Shown piece after piece: positions 26,547 to 35,001 of a DNA stretch of 64,000 nucleotides; the stretch's first letter is position 1, and the number at the start of each line of letters is the position of its first letter. The position numbers and the translations under genes are program-made. Origin of the DNA: Flavobacteriales bacterium (GTDB lineage Bacteria; Bacteroidota; Bacteroidia; Flavobacteriales_D; Crocinitomicaceae); the NCBI GenBank assembly GCA_013373595.1, contig JABXHO010000040.1, positions 62,001 to 126,000 of the forward strand, in the 5' to 3' direction. The notes under the pieces are model-generated. The model searched no databases and had not been told where the DNA came from. It saw only the letters and a list, made by a program, of their open reading frames with translations.

Positions 26547-27956
26547 TTACAGTGTTGATGGACAAACATACGCACTTACGGGTGCATTTGTCGATTTGAT
26601 TGCTCCAAATCCTCCCAAAACATCTACGATGTTGTGAATTCCTCTTGATTTCAAGATGGACGCAGCGATAATTGAACGGTAACCACCTGCACAATGAACA
26701 TAATTCGTTTCATGATTTGCGAATGCCGCCAAATGTTGGTTGATTTCGTCCAAAGGTGCGTTCTCTGCGTCGATAACGTGTTCAGAAAGGTATTCAGATT
26801 CCTTACGAACATCCATCACGTCGATGTCTGATTTCGCTTTCAATTCAGCAAATTCCTCCGCTGAGATTGTTTTGATTGAGTCTGTTTCTTTCCCCGCTGA
26901 TTTCCACGCTTCAAATCCTCCTTCGAGGTATCCGATCACGTTGTCAAATCCAACGCGCGACAAGCGAGTGATTGTTTCTTCCAATCTTCCATCAGGCGTT
27001 ACCAACAAAATGGGTTGTTTCACGTCTTTAATCAACGCTCCAACCCAAGGGGCAAATCCACCATCGATTCCGATAAAGATTGAGCGCGGAATATGACTTT
27101 TGGCGAATTCACTTTGGTGTCTTACATCCAAAATTACTGCTCCCGTTTCGTTTGCTGCTACTTCGAATTCTTCTGGATTCAAGGCATTGTCTCCTTTTTT
27201 CAAGACATCCTCAAAGCTTTCGTATCCTTCCTTGTTCAATTGAACATTAAGCGGGAAGTAGGCTGGAGGAGGAAGGAGTCCGTCAGTTACTTCCTTAACG
27301 AACTCTTCCTTGGTCATATCTGCTCTCAACGCGTAGTTGTTTTTCTTTTGATCTCCAATAGAACCTACGGTTTCCTTGCTCATGTTTTTTCCACATGCAG
27401 ATCCGGCACCGTGTCCTGGATACACAATTGTATCGTCGGGCAAGGTCATGATTTTCTCTCTCAAACTGTCGAACAGTGTTCCTGCCAACTCTTCCTGCGT
27501 CATGCTTGCTGCTTTTTGCGCCAAATCAGGTCTTCCAACATCTCCTAGGAAAAGGGTGTCACCACTAAAGATGGCATGTTCTTTCCCGTTTTCATCCAAA
27601 AGCAAGTAGGTGGTACTTTCCATGGTGTGTCCAGGTGTATGGAGCACACGGATTTTCACCTTTCCTAATTCAAATTCCTGGTTGTCTTCGGCCACGATGC
27701 AATCAAAGCTTGGATGAGCGTTTGGTCCGTAAATGATCGGTGCTCCAGTTTTTTCGGCGAGCGTCACGTGTCCTGAAACGAAATCCGCGTGGAAGTGCGT
27801 TTCGAAGATGTATTTGATTTTTGCTCCGTGACTTGTCGCCATGTCGATATAGGATTGCACTTCACGCAATGGATCAATAATGGCTACTTCTCCGTCACTT
27901 TCGATGTAATATGCTCCTTGAGCGAGACATCCAGTATAAATTTGTTCTATTTTCAT
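26547..27956 (-). CDS. CstB-like persulfide dioxygenase: MBL fold plus two rhodanese domains
   Basis: The 469-residue protein has an ETHE1-type metallo-beta-lactamase domain (1-235) with THFHADFVSGH (His54, His56, Asp58, His63), His110, Asp133 and His182, which fit the mono-iron persulfide dioxygenase site. A first rhodanese domain (260-355) lacks the catalytic cysteine (VTPDGR at that point). The second (365-465) has HCAGGYRS with Cys422. This order matches CstB of Staphylococcus, which oxidises low-molecular-weight persulfides to sulfite and thiosulfate. It is the downstream member of a tandem pair, 48 bases after its paralogue. Confidence 0.88.
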   Translation of the reverse strand: MKIEQIYTGCLAQGAYYIESDGEVAIIDPLREVQSYIDMATSHGAKIKYIFETHFHADFVSGHVTLAEKTGAPIIYGPNAHPSFDCIVAEDNQEFELGKVKIRVLHTPGHTMESTTYLLLDENGKEHAIFSGDTLFLGDVGRPDLAQKAASMTQEELAGTLFDSLREKIMTLPDDTIVYPGHGAGSACGKNMSKETVGSIGDQKKNNYALRADMTKEEFVKEVTDGLLPPPAYFPLNVQLNKEGYESFEDVLKKGDNALNPEEFEVAANETGAVILDVRHQSEFAKSHIPRSIFIGIDGGFAPWVGALIKDVKQPILLVTPDGRLEETITRLSRVGFDNVIGYLEGGFEAWKSAGKETDSIKTISAEEFAELKAKSDIDVMDVRKESEYLSEHVIDAENAPLDEINQHLAAFANHETNYVHCAGGYRSIIAASILKSRGIHNIVDVLGGFGAIKSTNAPVSAYVCPSTL

Positions 27957-28004
27957 TCTAAAGTTTTGTTACTACGTTATTCAATTTTTCAATCGAACAG
28001 TGGT

Positions 28005-29411
28005 TTAGAGTAAGGTTGTAGGACAAACATATTCAGTTTTTTCCACTTCAGTGTCTTTTAGCGCGGAAAATCCTCCTCGTACGTCTGCGAAGTTGTCCCA
28101 TCCTCTTTGTTTCAAGATAGAAGATGCGATCATACTTCTGTATCCTCCTGCACAGTTAATGTAGAAGAATGTGTCTTTTGGGAACGATGCAAGGTGATCG
28201 TTTATTTGGTTTAATGGGATGTTGATCGCGTTCACTACGTGTTCAGAATCGTATTCGCTTTTCTTGCGGATATCGATGAGTGTAGCATCGTTTACTGCGG
28301 CGAATTCGTTGGCATCCACACGTTGGATTGTATCTACATCTTTTCCACTGTTTGCCCAAGTTTCATATCCTCCCTCAAGGTAACCAATTACGCCATCATA
28401 TCCAACACGCGATAGGCGTGTTACGGTTTCATCAAGACTTGCTGGATCAACAACGAGTAGGATGGTTTGCTTCACATCTGGAATCATTTCTCCGACCCAT
28501 TGAGCGAAGTTTCCATCCAAACCAATGTTGATTGAGTTCGGAATGAATCCTTTGGCGAAGGTTTCAGCATCGCGGACATCTAATACAAGTGCATCCGTTT
28601 CGTTCGCTGCTGCTTCAAACGCTTCTGGTGTCATGGAAACAAAGGCACGTTCCTTCACATCGTCGAGGCTGTCATACCCTTTGATGTTCATCAATACGTT
28701 TTGTGGGAAGTAAACAGGGGGAGTTGTAAGTCCTGTCAACAGTTCAGAGATAAACTCTTCTTTCGTCATATCTGGACGAAGTGCATAGTTTGTCTTCTTC
28801 TGGTTCCCCAAGGTGTCTGTTGTTTCCTTGCTCATTTTCTTTCCACAAGCAGATCCCGCACCGTGGTTTGGATATACGATCAAATCATCGCTCAACGGCA
28901 TGATCTTGTTACGAAGAGAATCGAACAAGTGTCCGGCTAACTTCTCTTCCGTCAATTCAGAAACAACGTGCTGTGCCAAGTCTGGACGACCTACGTCTCC
29001 AATAAACAAGGTATCTCCAGTGATGATTCCGTGTTCTTTTCCATTTTCATCGATGAGCATGTATGTGGTACTTTCCATAGTGTGACCGGGAGTATGAATC
29101 ACTTTTACTTGGTAGTTACCGACATTAAAGATTTGACCATCTTCAGCCGTTGTTGCTTCGTATGCTGGTTTTGCACCAGGTCCGAAAACGATTTCTGCGT
29201 TCGCTTTCTTTTGAAGGTCCAAATGACCAGAAACGAAATCTGCGTGGAAGTGAGTTTCGAAAACATACTTGATTTTTGCATTGTCTTTCTCTGCTCTTTC
29301 TAGGTAGGGGCCAACCTCTCGTAATGGATCAAAAATAGCTGCTTCTCCATTGTTTTCAATGTAATACGCTGCGTGAGCTAAACATCCGGTATAAATTTGT
29401 TCTACTTTCAT
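28005..29411 (-). CDS. CstB-like persulfide dioxygenase, upstream paralogue
   Basis: The 468-residue protein is closely similar to its downstream neighbour: identical THFHADFVSGH (His54, His56, Asp58, His63), His110, Asp133 and His183 in PNHGAGSACG. The central rhodanese domain again lacks cysteine (VVDPASLDE), and the last has NCAGGYRS with Cys420. Function is taken as persulfide oxidation plus sulfur transfer. A perfect Crp-like palindrome lies 74 bases upstream of its ATG, so it is probably the first gene of the transcript running to the HMA gene and beyond. Confidence 0.88.
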   Translation of the reverse strand: MKVEQIYTGCLAHAAYYIENNGEAAIFDPLREVGPYLERAEKDNAKIKYVFETHFHADFVSGHLDLQKKANAEIVFGPGAKPAYEATTAEDGQIFNVGNYQVKVIHTPGHTMESTTYMLIDENGKEHGIITGDTLFIGDVGRPDLAQHVVSELTEEKLAGHLFDSLRNKIMPLSDDLIVYPNHGAGSACGKKMSKETTDTLGNQKKTNYALRPDMTKEEFISELLTGLTTPPVYFPQNVLMNIKGYDSLDDVKERAFVSMTPEAFEAAANETDALVLDVRDAETFAKGFIPNSINIGLDGNFAQWVGEMIPDVKQTILLVVDPASLDETVTRLSRVGYDGVIGYLEGGYETWANSGKDVDTIQRVDANEFAAVNDATLIDIRKKSEYDSEHVVNAINIPLNQINDHLASFPKDTFFYINCAGGYRSMIASSILKQRGWDNFADVRGGFSALKDTEVEKTEYVCPTTLL

Positions 29412-29484
29412 CTTGATATATTTTAATGTGAATTATTGCTTTTTTAACTTGAGATAAAATTACTGTCTTGTCGGTGGCTATACA

Positions 29485-29498
29485 GTAACATTTGTTAC
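29485..29498. promoter_or_regulatory. Palindromic operator AGTAACA-TT-TGTTACT upstream of the CstB-like operon
   Basis: Seven-base perfect arms surround two bases, in the gap between the TauE gene stop and the CstB-like start. It is the best-conserved of the sites found and is 74 bases before the start codon, suitable for activation by a Crp/Fnr dimer. Confidence 0.65.
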
Positions 29499-29525
29499 TA
29501 TTTCGAAATGATCTTCGTCAGTTTT

Positions 29526-30317
29526 TTAGAGGATTTCCTTCAGTACAATGTACACGCCCATGAGCAGTACAAACCATCCAAAACCTTTCTTGAGTTTTTT
29601 CCCGTCGATGAATTTGTTCAGGTAGATTCCGATGAAGATTCCCAAAATGGAAAGTCCAGTGAACGATAGAAGGAATACCCAGTCGATGTCAAAATTTTGA
29701 ATGTCGCCAGTAAACCCAATCAACGACTTAATGGCGATGATGAGTAGGGAAGTGGCCACCGCTTTCTTCATTGGAAGTTTAGCGAGTAGTACCAAGGCTG
29801 GGATAATCAAGAATCCACCACCTGCACCTACAATTCCTGTGAGCAACCCAACGACTAATCCTTCTACAACAATCATCGGATAATTGTATTCTATTTCTTG
29901 TTCTTCTTCTGAGGTATCTTTTCGTCCTTTAATCATGAAGTAAGCGGCAATTACCATGATCAACGCGAAGAAGATCATGATTCCGATACTTTTTGTCACC
30001 TCAAAATCACCTACTGAGAAGAGATGTTCTGGTATGGCTGGAACCAGAAATTTTCGGGTTAAGAAAACTGCGGTAAAAGCGGGAATGGAGAAAATGATCC
30101 CTGTTTTGAAATCGACCATTCTTTTTTGAGCATTTCGAATCGCTCCAACCAATGCCGCACTACCTACCACAAACAATGAATATGCGGTGGCAAGCACAGG
30201 ATCTATTCCAAGAATGTATACAAAAATAGGAACGGTCAAGATTGATCCGCCTCCTCCAATTAGTCCGAGCACTACTCCGATAATTACTGCTCCAATGAAT
30301 CCTAAAATTTCGATCAT
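29526..30317 (-). CDS. TauE/SafE family sulfite/anion exporter
   Basis: From ATG 30317 the product has 263 residues; an upstream TTG at 30371 would read through the operator and is rejected. About eight membrane segments are present with the paired family signatures GLIGGGGSILTVPIF in the first half and GIVGAGGGFLIIPALVLL in the second. Family members export sulfite, sulfoacetate or related anions. In staphylococcal cst loci a TauE protein accompanies CstB and would remove the sulfite CstB produces; the same pairing applies here. Confidence 0.88.
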   Translation of the reverse strand: MIEILGFIGAVIIGVVLGLIGGGGSILTVPIFVYILGIDPVLATAYSLFVVGSAALVGAIRNAQKRMVDFKTGIIFSIPAFTAVFLTRKFLVPAIPEHLFSVGDFEVTKSIGIMIFFALIMVIAAYFMIKGRKDTSEEEQEIEYNYPMIVVEGLVVGLLTGIVGAGGGFLIIPALVLLAKLPMKKAVATSLLIIAIKSLIGFTGDIQNFDIDWVFLLSFTGLSILGIFIGIYLNKFIDGKKLKKGFGWFVLLMGVYIVLKEIL

Positions 30318-30364
30318 GTTAAATTCGTTTGGTACAAAGTAACACAGGATTCGATCGTTTGGCA

Positions 30365-30378
30365 GCAACAAATGTTAC
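30365..30378. promoter_or_regulatory. Palindromic operator GCAACA-AA-TGTTAC upstream of the TauE gene
   Basis: This differs by one arm base from the site at 29485 (read on the opposite strand, GTAACATTTGTTGC). It lies 48 bases upstream of the TauE start codon, where a Crp-like activator or repressor site is expected. Confidence 0.6.
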
Positions 30379-30521
30379 CTAAGAAATTAGGTTGGTAGGA
30401 AGAGAATTTGGATTGTAATTTCCGTTAGACCAGTATAAATGGCGCACGTTTTGAAACGCGCCTCCTTTAGACGACGGATGTGCCAATTATTTTTGCAGCA
30501 ATACTAAAAAAAACAAGTAAA

Positions 30522-31121
30522 ATGCAAAAACCACTATTAATTCTCGCAACCCTATTTATGTTCTTCTCTTGTCAGAAAGAGGTCATTGAGCAAAATCAAG
30601 TAGAAGAGGAAATTGAATTCGTTGAAAAAACGGGCTTCCTTCATGTTGATGACGAAACAAACTGTAACGGGTATACCCACATGACGCCTTCAGGTGACGG
30701 TGTTACAGGATCATTTGAGCTAGCGACTACGTTGTACCTGTATCAGCCAAGTGATTTTGGATGTAATTATGTTCGTTTCACAGGGAATTACAACAAGAGT
30801 ACACAGACGCTTTCAAATGTAAAAGCCCATTACTACAAGAGTTATATTTACGCTGGAGAGGTGCGTTACAAGTATCAAATCAGTTCTGCCGATATGTGGT
30901 GGTATAAACGCAATGGTACGAATGAATACCGATTGGCGTTCAATATGGATAAGATTAGCGAAAGAGGAGGAGAATCGGATGGTGTAAACTCAGGATGGTA
31001 CCCAAATACAGATCCTGATGCAGGAGATTCAACGTATATTCCAAGTTACTCTTCAGGAGCAGATTACGGTGTTTTCTCTGTGGTCAGTGAAGGCAAGTAC
31101 ATTGATTTTGTGGTAGAATAG
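30522..31121 (+). CDS. Small lipoprotein of unknown function
   Basis: From ATG 30522 the product has 199 residues with a lipobox (MFFSC, Cys about 17). A GTG at 30480 is in frame but would bury the signal peptide. The mature part is rich in Tyr and beta-forming residues (SFELATTLYLYQPS, YYKSYIYAGEVRYKYQIS), suggesting a compact beta-sandwich. I recognise no family. It is alone on the plus strand and ends in a strong terminator. Confidence 0.6.
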   Translation: MQKPLLILATLFMFFSCQKEVIEQNQVEEEIEFVEKTGFLHVDDETNCNGYTHMTPSGDGVTGSFELATTLYLYQPSDFGCNYVRFTGNYNKSTQTLSNVKAHYYKSYIYAGEVRYKYQISSADMWWYKRNGTNEYRLAFNMDKISERGGESDGVNSGWYPNTDPDAGDSTYIPSYSSGADYGVFSVVSEGKYIDFVVE

Positions 31122-31144
31122 AAGTTAACCAAATCTATCAAGAA

Positions 31145-31175
31145 GGGGCTGTCTCAATCGGACAGCCCCTTTTTT
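31145..31175 (+). terminator. Strong intrinsic terminator
   Basis: GGGGCTGTC at 31145-31153 pairs with GACAGCCCC at 31161-31169 around a seven-base loop and is followed by six T residues. It closes the lipoprotein gene and separates it from the convergent Crp-type gene. Confidence 0.9.
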
Positions 31176-31203
31176 GTATCGTTCATTCCTTTTACCGATG
31201 GAA

Positions 31204-31836
31204 TCAGAATTCGATGACCATGATTTTGTTTCTTCCGAGCTCGATTAGACCTTCATTCTCCAAACTTTTCAGAAGTCGGGAGATGACCACGCGTGAGGTA
31301 TGTAAGTCATAGGCAATGTCCTGATGAGAAATATCGAGAACGGTTGATTTCCGGATGATTACTTGATCTTTGAGGTATTTGAACACGCGATCGCCCATGT
31401 TGGTGAATGCCAGACTATCGATAGCTTCCAATAGCTCATTGAAGCGACTGTCATAGCTTTGAAAGACGAAAGCCATCCACGTAGGATATTTTTTCATCCA
31501 TTCTTTCATTTTTCCAATAGGAACAGAAATGTATTTGACATCTGTTTCGGCGAGTGCTTTCACCACGGATCTTCGGTTTCCCATGCAACAACTCATCGTC
31601 ATTGTACAGGAATCGCCTCGTTCGAGATAATACAAAGCGAGTTCATCTCCATCGTTGTCTTTTCGAGAAATTTTAATCGCTCCTTCCAAAATAAGCGGCA
31701 TGCTTCGTAGGTTTTGTCCATGTTCAATAATGGTTTCTCCTCGCGAAGCTTCGTGCATCGATCCTACTTCTACAATTTCATCGATTAGCTCTTTTTCAAA
31801 GAGGTATCCATAACTTTCTTCAAGTTCCTTTCTCAT
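31204..31836 (-). CDS. Crp/Fnr-family transcriptional regulator
   Basis: The 210-residue protein has a cyclic-nucleotide-binding-like beta-roll (about 15-120), a dimer helix and a winged helix-turn-helix (ISHQDIAYDLHTSRVVISRL at about 169-188). The sensing domain lacks the cAMP phosphate-binding signature but has three cysteines, Cys77, Cys83 and Cys84 (MTMSCCMGN), which could sense thiol or sulfur state. It sits beside the sulfur genes and is the best candidate to bind the GTAAC-N4-GTTAC palindromes. A weaker copy lies 80 bases upstream of its own start, suggesting autoregulation. Confidence 0.85.
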   Translation of the reverse strand: MRKELEESYGYLFEKELIDEIVEVGSMHEASRGETIIEHGQNLRSMPLILEGAIKISRKDNDGDELALYYLERGDSCTMTMSCCMGNRRSVVKALAETDVKYISVPIGKMKEWMKKYPTWMAFVFQSYDSRFNELLEAIDSLAFTNMGDRVFKYLKDQVIIRKSTVLDISHQDIAYDLHTSRVVISRLLKSLENEGLIELGRNKIMVIEF

Positions 31837-31915
31837 CGTGTTTGACTCATTTTGATCATAATTTCTATCTGACTGATGTCGCGGATGAAACTATTCATTA
31901 TGGACGATACTCGAA

Positions 31916-31929
31916 GTGACCAAAGTTAC
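31916..31929. promoter_or_regulatory. Weak operator-like site GTGAC-N4-GTTAC upstream of the Crp-type gene
   Basis: This 14-base element matches the palindrome at the sulfur promoters except for one base in the left arm. It lies 80 bases upstream of the Crp-type start codon, between that gene and proC. Chance occurrence is possible. Confidence 0.35.
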
Positions 31930-31963
31930 AAATACACCTTCGCTCTATTTCAAGAAGTGTACG

Positions 31964-32773
31964 TCATTTCGTTTCTTGTCCAAGTTCAACCGCTCTTTCA
32001 AATGCAGCATATGCCGCTTCTTTAATTTTCGCACTTACGTTATTATCCTTCATGCTATCAATGGCAGCTTCCGTTGTACCTCCTTTGGATGCCACGCGAT
32101 CGATCCATCCTTCGGGTGAAAGACTTGAATCTTTAAATAATTGGACAGCTCCTTCAAAGGTGTTGCTAATCAGTACTTTCGAATCGTTGACAGAGAAGCC
32201 CATTTTTCGGGCAGCTTCAAACATCGATTGCATGAAATAGAAAACATAGGCAGGACCACTTCCCGAAATCGCTGTTGATTTGTTGATGAAGGTTTCATTT
32301 TCAACATGTATCGCCACCCCTGTGCTGTCGAGCAAGCTTCTAATGGTGATTTGTTCAATTTTAGATACATCTTTCGTCTCGGTGAATGCCGTAACTCCTT
32401 TGCCTACTTTTGCAGGAAGGTTTGGCATGGCGCGAACAACTTTTGGCAGTCCTGTGGCATTTTCGATGAAATCTAAGGTAACACCTGCCATCAGCGAGAC
32501 AACAATTTGATCTTTGTGTAAATGTGGTTTCATCTCTGCAAAGAGGTCTTCAGCGTGATGAGGTTTTACTGCAATGAAAATGATGTGCGTCATCAGCAGA
32601 GCAGGTTCGAGCTCTTCGAAGATACGGAAACGATCATCGTCGCTCAGTTTTTCCCTCAATTCTGGACTCTTGTCGTAGATTAATAAATTTCCTTTTTTAA
32701 TTATTGATGATGCAACCAATCCTTCTGCGAATGTAAATCCCATGTTTCCTGCACCAATCATTAATACTTTCAT
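31964..32773 (-). CDS. proC: Pyrroline-5-carboxylate reductase
   Basis: The 269-residue protein has an N-terminal Rossmann motif GAGNMG (7-12), the VKPHH segment, RAMPNLPAKVGKGVTAF, and the C-terminal ISGSGPAYVFYFMQSM dimer/substrate region with ASKGGTTEAAI. It reduces pyrroline-5-carboxylate to proline with NAD(P)H, the last step of proline synthesis. It is apparently transcribed alone, upstream of the Crp-type gene on the same strand. Confidence 0.95.
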   Translation of the reverse strand: MKVLMIGAGNMGFTFAEGLVASSIIKKGNLLIYDKSPELREKLSDDDRFRIFEELEPALLMTHIIFIAVKPHHAEDLFAEMKPHLHKDQIVVSLMAGVTLDFIENATGLPKVVRAMPNLPAKVGKGVTAFTETKDVSKIEQITIRSLLDSTGVAIHVENETFINKSTAISGSGPAYVFYFMQSMFEAARKMGFSVNDSKVLISNTFEGAVQLFKDSSLSPEGWIDRVASKGGTTEAAIDSMKDNNVSAKIKEAAYAAFERAVELGQETK

Positions 32774-32954
32774 ACGTTCGTTTTGTTGTTTTTTCGTTTC
32801 TATCTAATATAATCTTTCAGATGAATTATTCGTCCTTTTTGGCAGATACCTTTCATCTTTATTGAAATGGACTGCTTATCAATTATTTATCAGTTGATGT
32901 TTTCAGCGAAACTTTCAGTGAAATCAATTCAAATTGAGTCCGTATCTTCGCGGT

Positions 32955-33527
32955 ATGATTATCGCCCAGAAAAGAAACAAGAAGGATTCGGTTCGCATTA
33001 TTGCCGAAACCTTCGATGCCAATCCCAGTGTGAATATTGTGATTGGAGAAGGCGGTAATCGTCGGAAGAAAATCAGTCGCTTGGCAGATTATGCCTTTGT
33101 GAAAGCCTTGAATCGTCAGGGGGCGTATCTTTCAGACAATAAAAAAGGCACGGCACTGTGTTTTAAATCAAGTGCTTCGGCTTTCAGTTTAAAAGAAATC
33201 TATCTTGAGCTGCGCTTTGCGTTTTCCATTCCGATAAAGAAAGTGTTTCAGACCTTGAAACGTGAATCGTATATCAAAAAGTATCGTATTGAAGGAGAGC
33301 ATTTGTATTTCTGGTTTTTAGGGGTGGAAAAGGGAGGAGGAAAAGCAGGTTTCGAGTTGAAGGACTATCTGTTTGAGCTTTCTCGAAAGGAACAATTACC
33401 TATTATTTTGGAAACATCCGTAGAACGCAACCGAAAAGTGTACGAGCGTTATGGTTTTCGCGTGTATCACGAATGGGCGGATTCTGGTGACGGGAAGACT
33501 TTATGGTTTATGGTTCGGGAGTGTTAA
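32955..33527 (+). CDS. GNAT-family acetyltransferase
   Basis: From ATG 32955 (rather than the TTG at 32934) the product has 190 residues. It lines up with the group having RIIAETFDANPSVNIVIGEG near the start and the C-terminal CoA-site pattern FWFLGVEKGGGKAGFEL followed by PIILETSVERNRKVYERYGF. It would acetylate an unknown amine. The end overlaps the convergent membrane-protein gene by four bases. Confidence 0.75.
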   Translation: MIIAQKRNKKDSVRIIAETFDANPSVNIVIGEGGNRRKKISRLADYAFVKALNRQGAYLSDNKKGTALCFKSSASAFSLKEIYLELRFAFSIPIKKVFQTLKRESYIKKYRIEGEHLYFWFLGVEKGGGKAGFELKDYLFELSRKEQLPIILETSVERNRKVYERYGFRVYHEWADSGDGKTLWFMVREC

Positions 33528-33895
33528 TTCTCCCTATCCATGGATGTTTTATTGAGTAGTCGTGCAATATTAATCGAAGCGATTAGACTTGGCCATAAGA
33601 TGAGTAGGAGAGTCAATAAGTTTTCCATTGAATTCATTCTTCCTAACAAATTCATTTTTATTAGAAATAGGAGACACGAAGCAATTCCACAGATGAGCAA
33701 AACGATAATCATCCATTTATTCACCCGATGTTCCAAAAAGAGAAGAAACATTCCCATGAATCCTAATATTCCTAGAACGCTGATGATTTTGAATGGAAGA
33801 CCTCCTATGGAGAATAACACGATACACAGAATAGCCAGAAATCCTGCAGTAAGAAATCCACTTAATACTCCCAGAAATTGAAGTGTATCTTTCAT
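33524..33895 (-). CDS. Small four-span membrane protein
   Basis: The 123-residue hydrophobic protein has four predicted membrane segments (about 5-30, 35-53, 60-82, 95-112) with short loops and a charged tail KTSMDREN. No family is recognised. It overlaps the convergent GNAT gene end by four bases. Confidence 0.5.
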   Translation of the reverse strand: MKDTLQFLGVLSGFLTAGFLAILCIVLFSIGGLPFKIISVLGILGFMGMFLLFLEHRVNKWMIIVLLICGIASCLLFLIKMNLLGRMNSMENLLTLLLILWPSLIASINIARLLNKTSMDREN

Positions 33896-33963
33896 TTTAT
33901 TTCAATAGATGTCCATTCTGTTGCCGCTCGTTTCGGCTCCGCTTAACGAACGGTGGATAATCT

Positions 33964-33984
33964 TTCAATTATTCAATAATTGAA
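33964..33984. repeat. Perfect AT-rich palindrome
   Basis: Arms TTCAATTATT and AATAATTGAA flank a single C. It lies between the stop of the ChaN-like gene and the start of the membrane-protein gene, both on the minus strand, so it may be a 3' hairpin or a protein-binding site. There is no T-run. Confidence 0.4.
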
Positions 33985-34015
33985 TCTTCAATCCTCTAAA
34001 TCCTTCAATCGCCCT

Positions 34016-34873
34016 CTAATACGTACTCGTCATATCTTCATCCACACAAATGATGAAATCGGCTTTTCCTTTATGCTCTTTGTCCAGTTTTTTGATGTCA
34101 GACTGCGAAACCGTTGAAATAGTGCACGCATTTACCGAATTGCTGTATTGATTCAAATACCACAAAATTCCTTGGTAATAATTCGAGTGAAAGGCGCCGT
34201 TGAAATGGATGAAAGTGGATGAATCGGAAATATACTGAGCGATGGAGTGTCCCATTGTGGCATCTTTGATGGCTTGTGCTTTTACCAAATCAGGAGAGCC
34301 GTGATCGCCCATCATTACCAAAATATCTTGATAGGTTGACAATGAGCTGTCGTAGGGAACGGGAAGAGGAGCAACCCATGATTTTTCTTCATCCGATAGC
34401 ACGTCCAAGGCACCAAATCCACCATTTTTGTAAACGCTATTCGCAAAACGCCTCGGAATATTCGTAGCGATGAACTGGATTTCGTGCTCTTTCGCATAAT
34501 CGACGAGTGGAGCGTAGTCTGTCCAGTAATTGACCCAAAGTCGTGCGAGAGAATCCAACGCTTTTCCGTCAATCTTTCCACTCAAGTAATCATTCAATTC
34601 ATCTTGATTGTCCTTTTCAAACATTTCAGCTCCCAAAACGAGGTCGTTGTTTTTATCCAAAGCTTTTGTTAATTCGAGTTGCAACCAATGCGCAATGGGA
34701 TTGTCGTGTAATTCTCCAAACAGAATGACATTGCTCTGGTCGGCTTTTTTGAGCAATTTTTTGAAGCTCACTTTCTTTCCCTTGGAATTGTAAATGACGT
34801 ATGCGGGTTTACTTTGTCCGAATAAGGTTGTGCTCAGAATGAAACTGACAAAAAGAAATAAAACGTGTTTCAT
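34016..34873 (-). CDS. ChaN-family haem-binding-like lipoprotein/secreted protein (DUF399, Tiki-like)
   Basis: From ATG 34873 the product has 285 residues with a signal peptide ending near TLFGQ. The TTG at 34912 only extends it upstream. It has the ChaN/Tiki marks: LFGELHDNPIAHW near 50, LGAEMFEKDNQ near 85, and a late FNGAFHSNYYQG. ChaN binds haem in Campylobacter, and the Tiki fold can be a metalloprotease through the Glu/His residues of the GELHD motif. The role here, haem handling or proteolysis, is open. Confidence 0.75.
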   Translation of the reverse strand: MKHVLFLFVSFILSTTLFGQSKPAYVIYNSKGKKVSFKKLLKKADQSNVILFGELHDNPIAHWLQLELTKALDKNNDLVLGAEMFEKDNQDELNDYLSGKIDGKALDSLARLWVNYWTDYAPLVDYAKEHEIQFIATNIPRRFANSVYKNGGFGALDVLSDEEKSWVAPLPVPYDSSLSTYQDILVMMGDHGSPDLVKAQAIKDATMGHSIAQYISDSSTFIHFNGAFHSNYYQGILWYLNQYSNSVNACTISTVSQSDIKKLDKEHKGKADFIICVDEDMTSTY

Positions 34874-35001
34874 GGTGTATGGATTGATGTACACAAAGCT
34901 AATGGAACTCAACGAAATTGCAATTGGGTGATTGAGTGCAAAAAATGAAAGACAACAACTCAGTGCTGCCCAAGTTATTGCCTTTCAAAATGGATGATCG
35001 A

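Noticed and set aside
29485-30378. Inverted repeats at 29485 and 30365 as transposon ends
   Set aside because: They are internally palindromic, sit at promoter distance from start codons and recur upstream of other sulfur genes, so operator sites fit better; no transposase is present.
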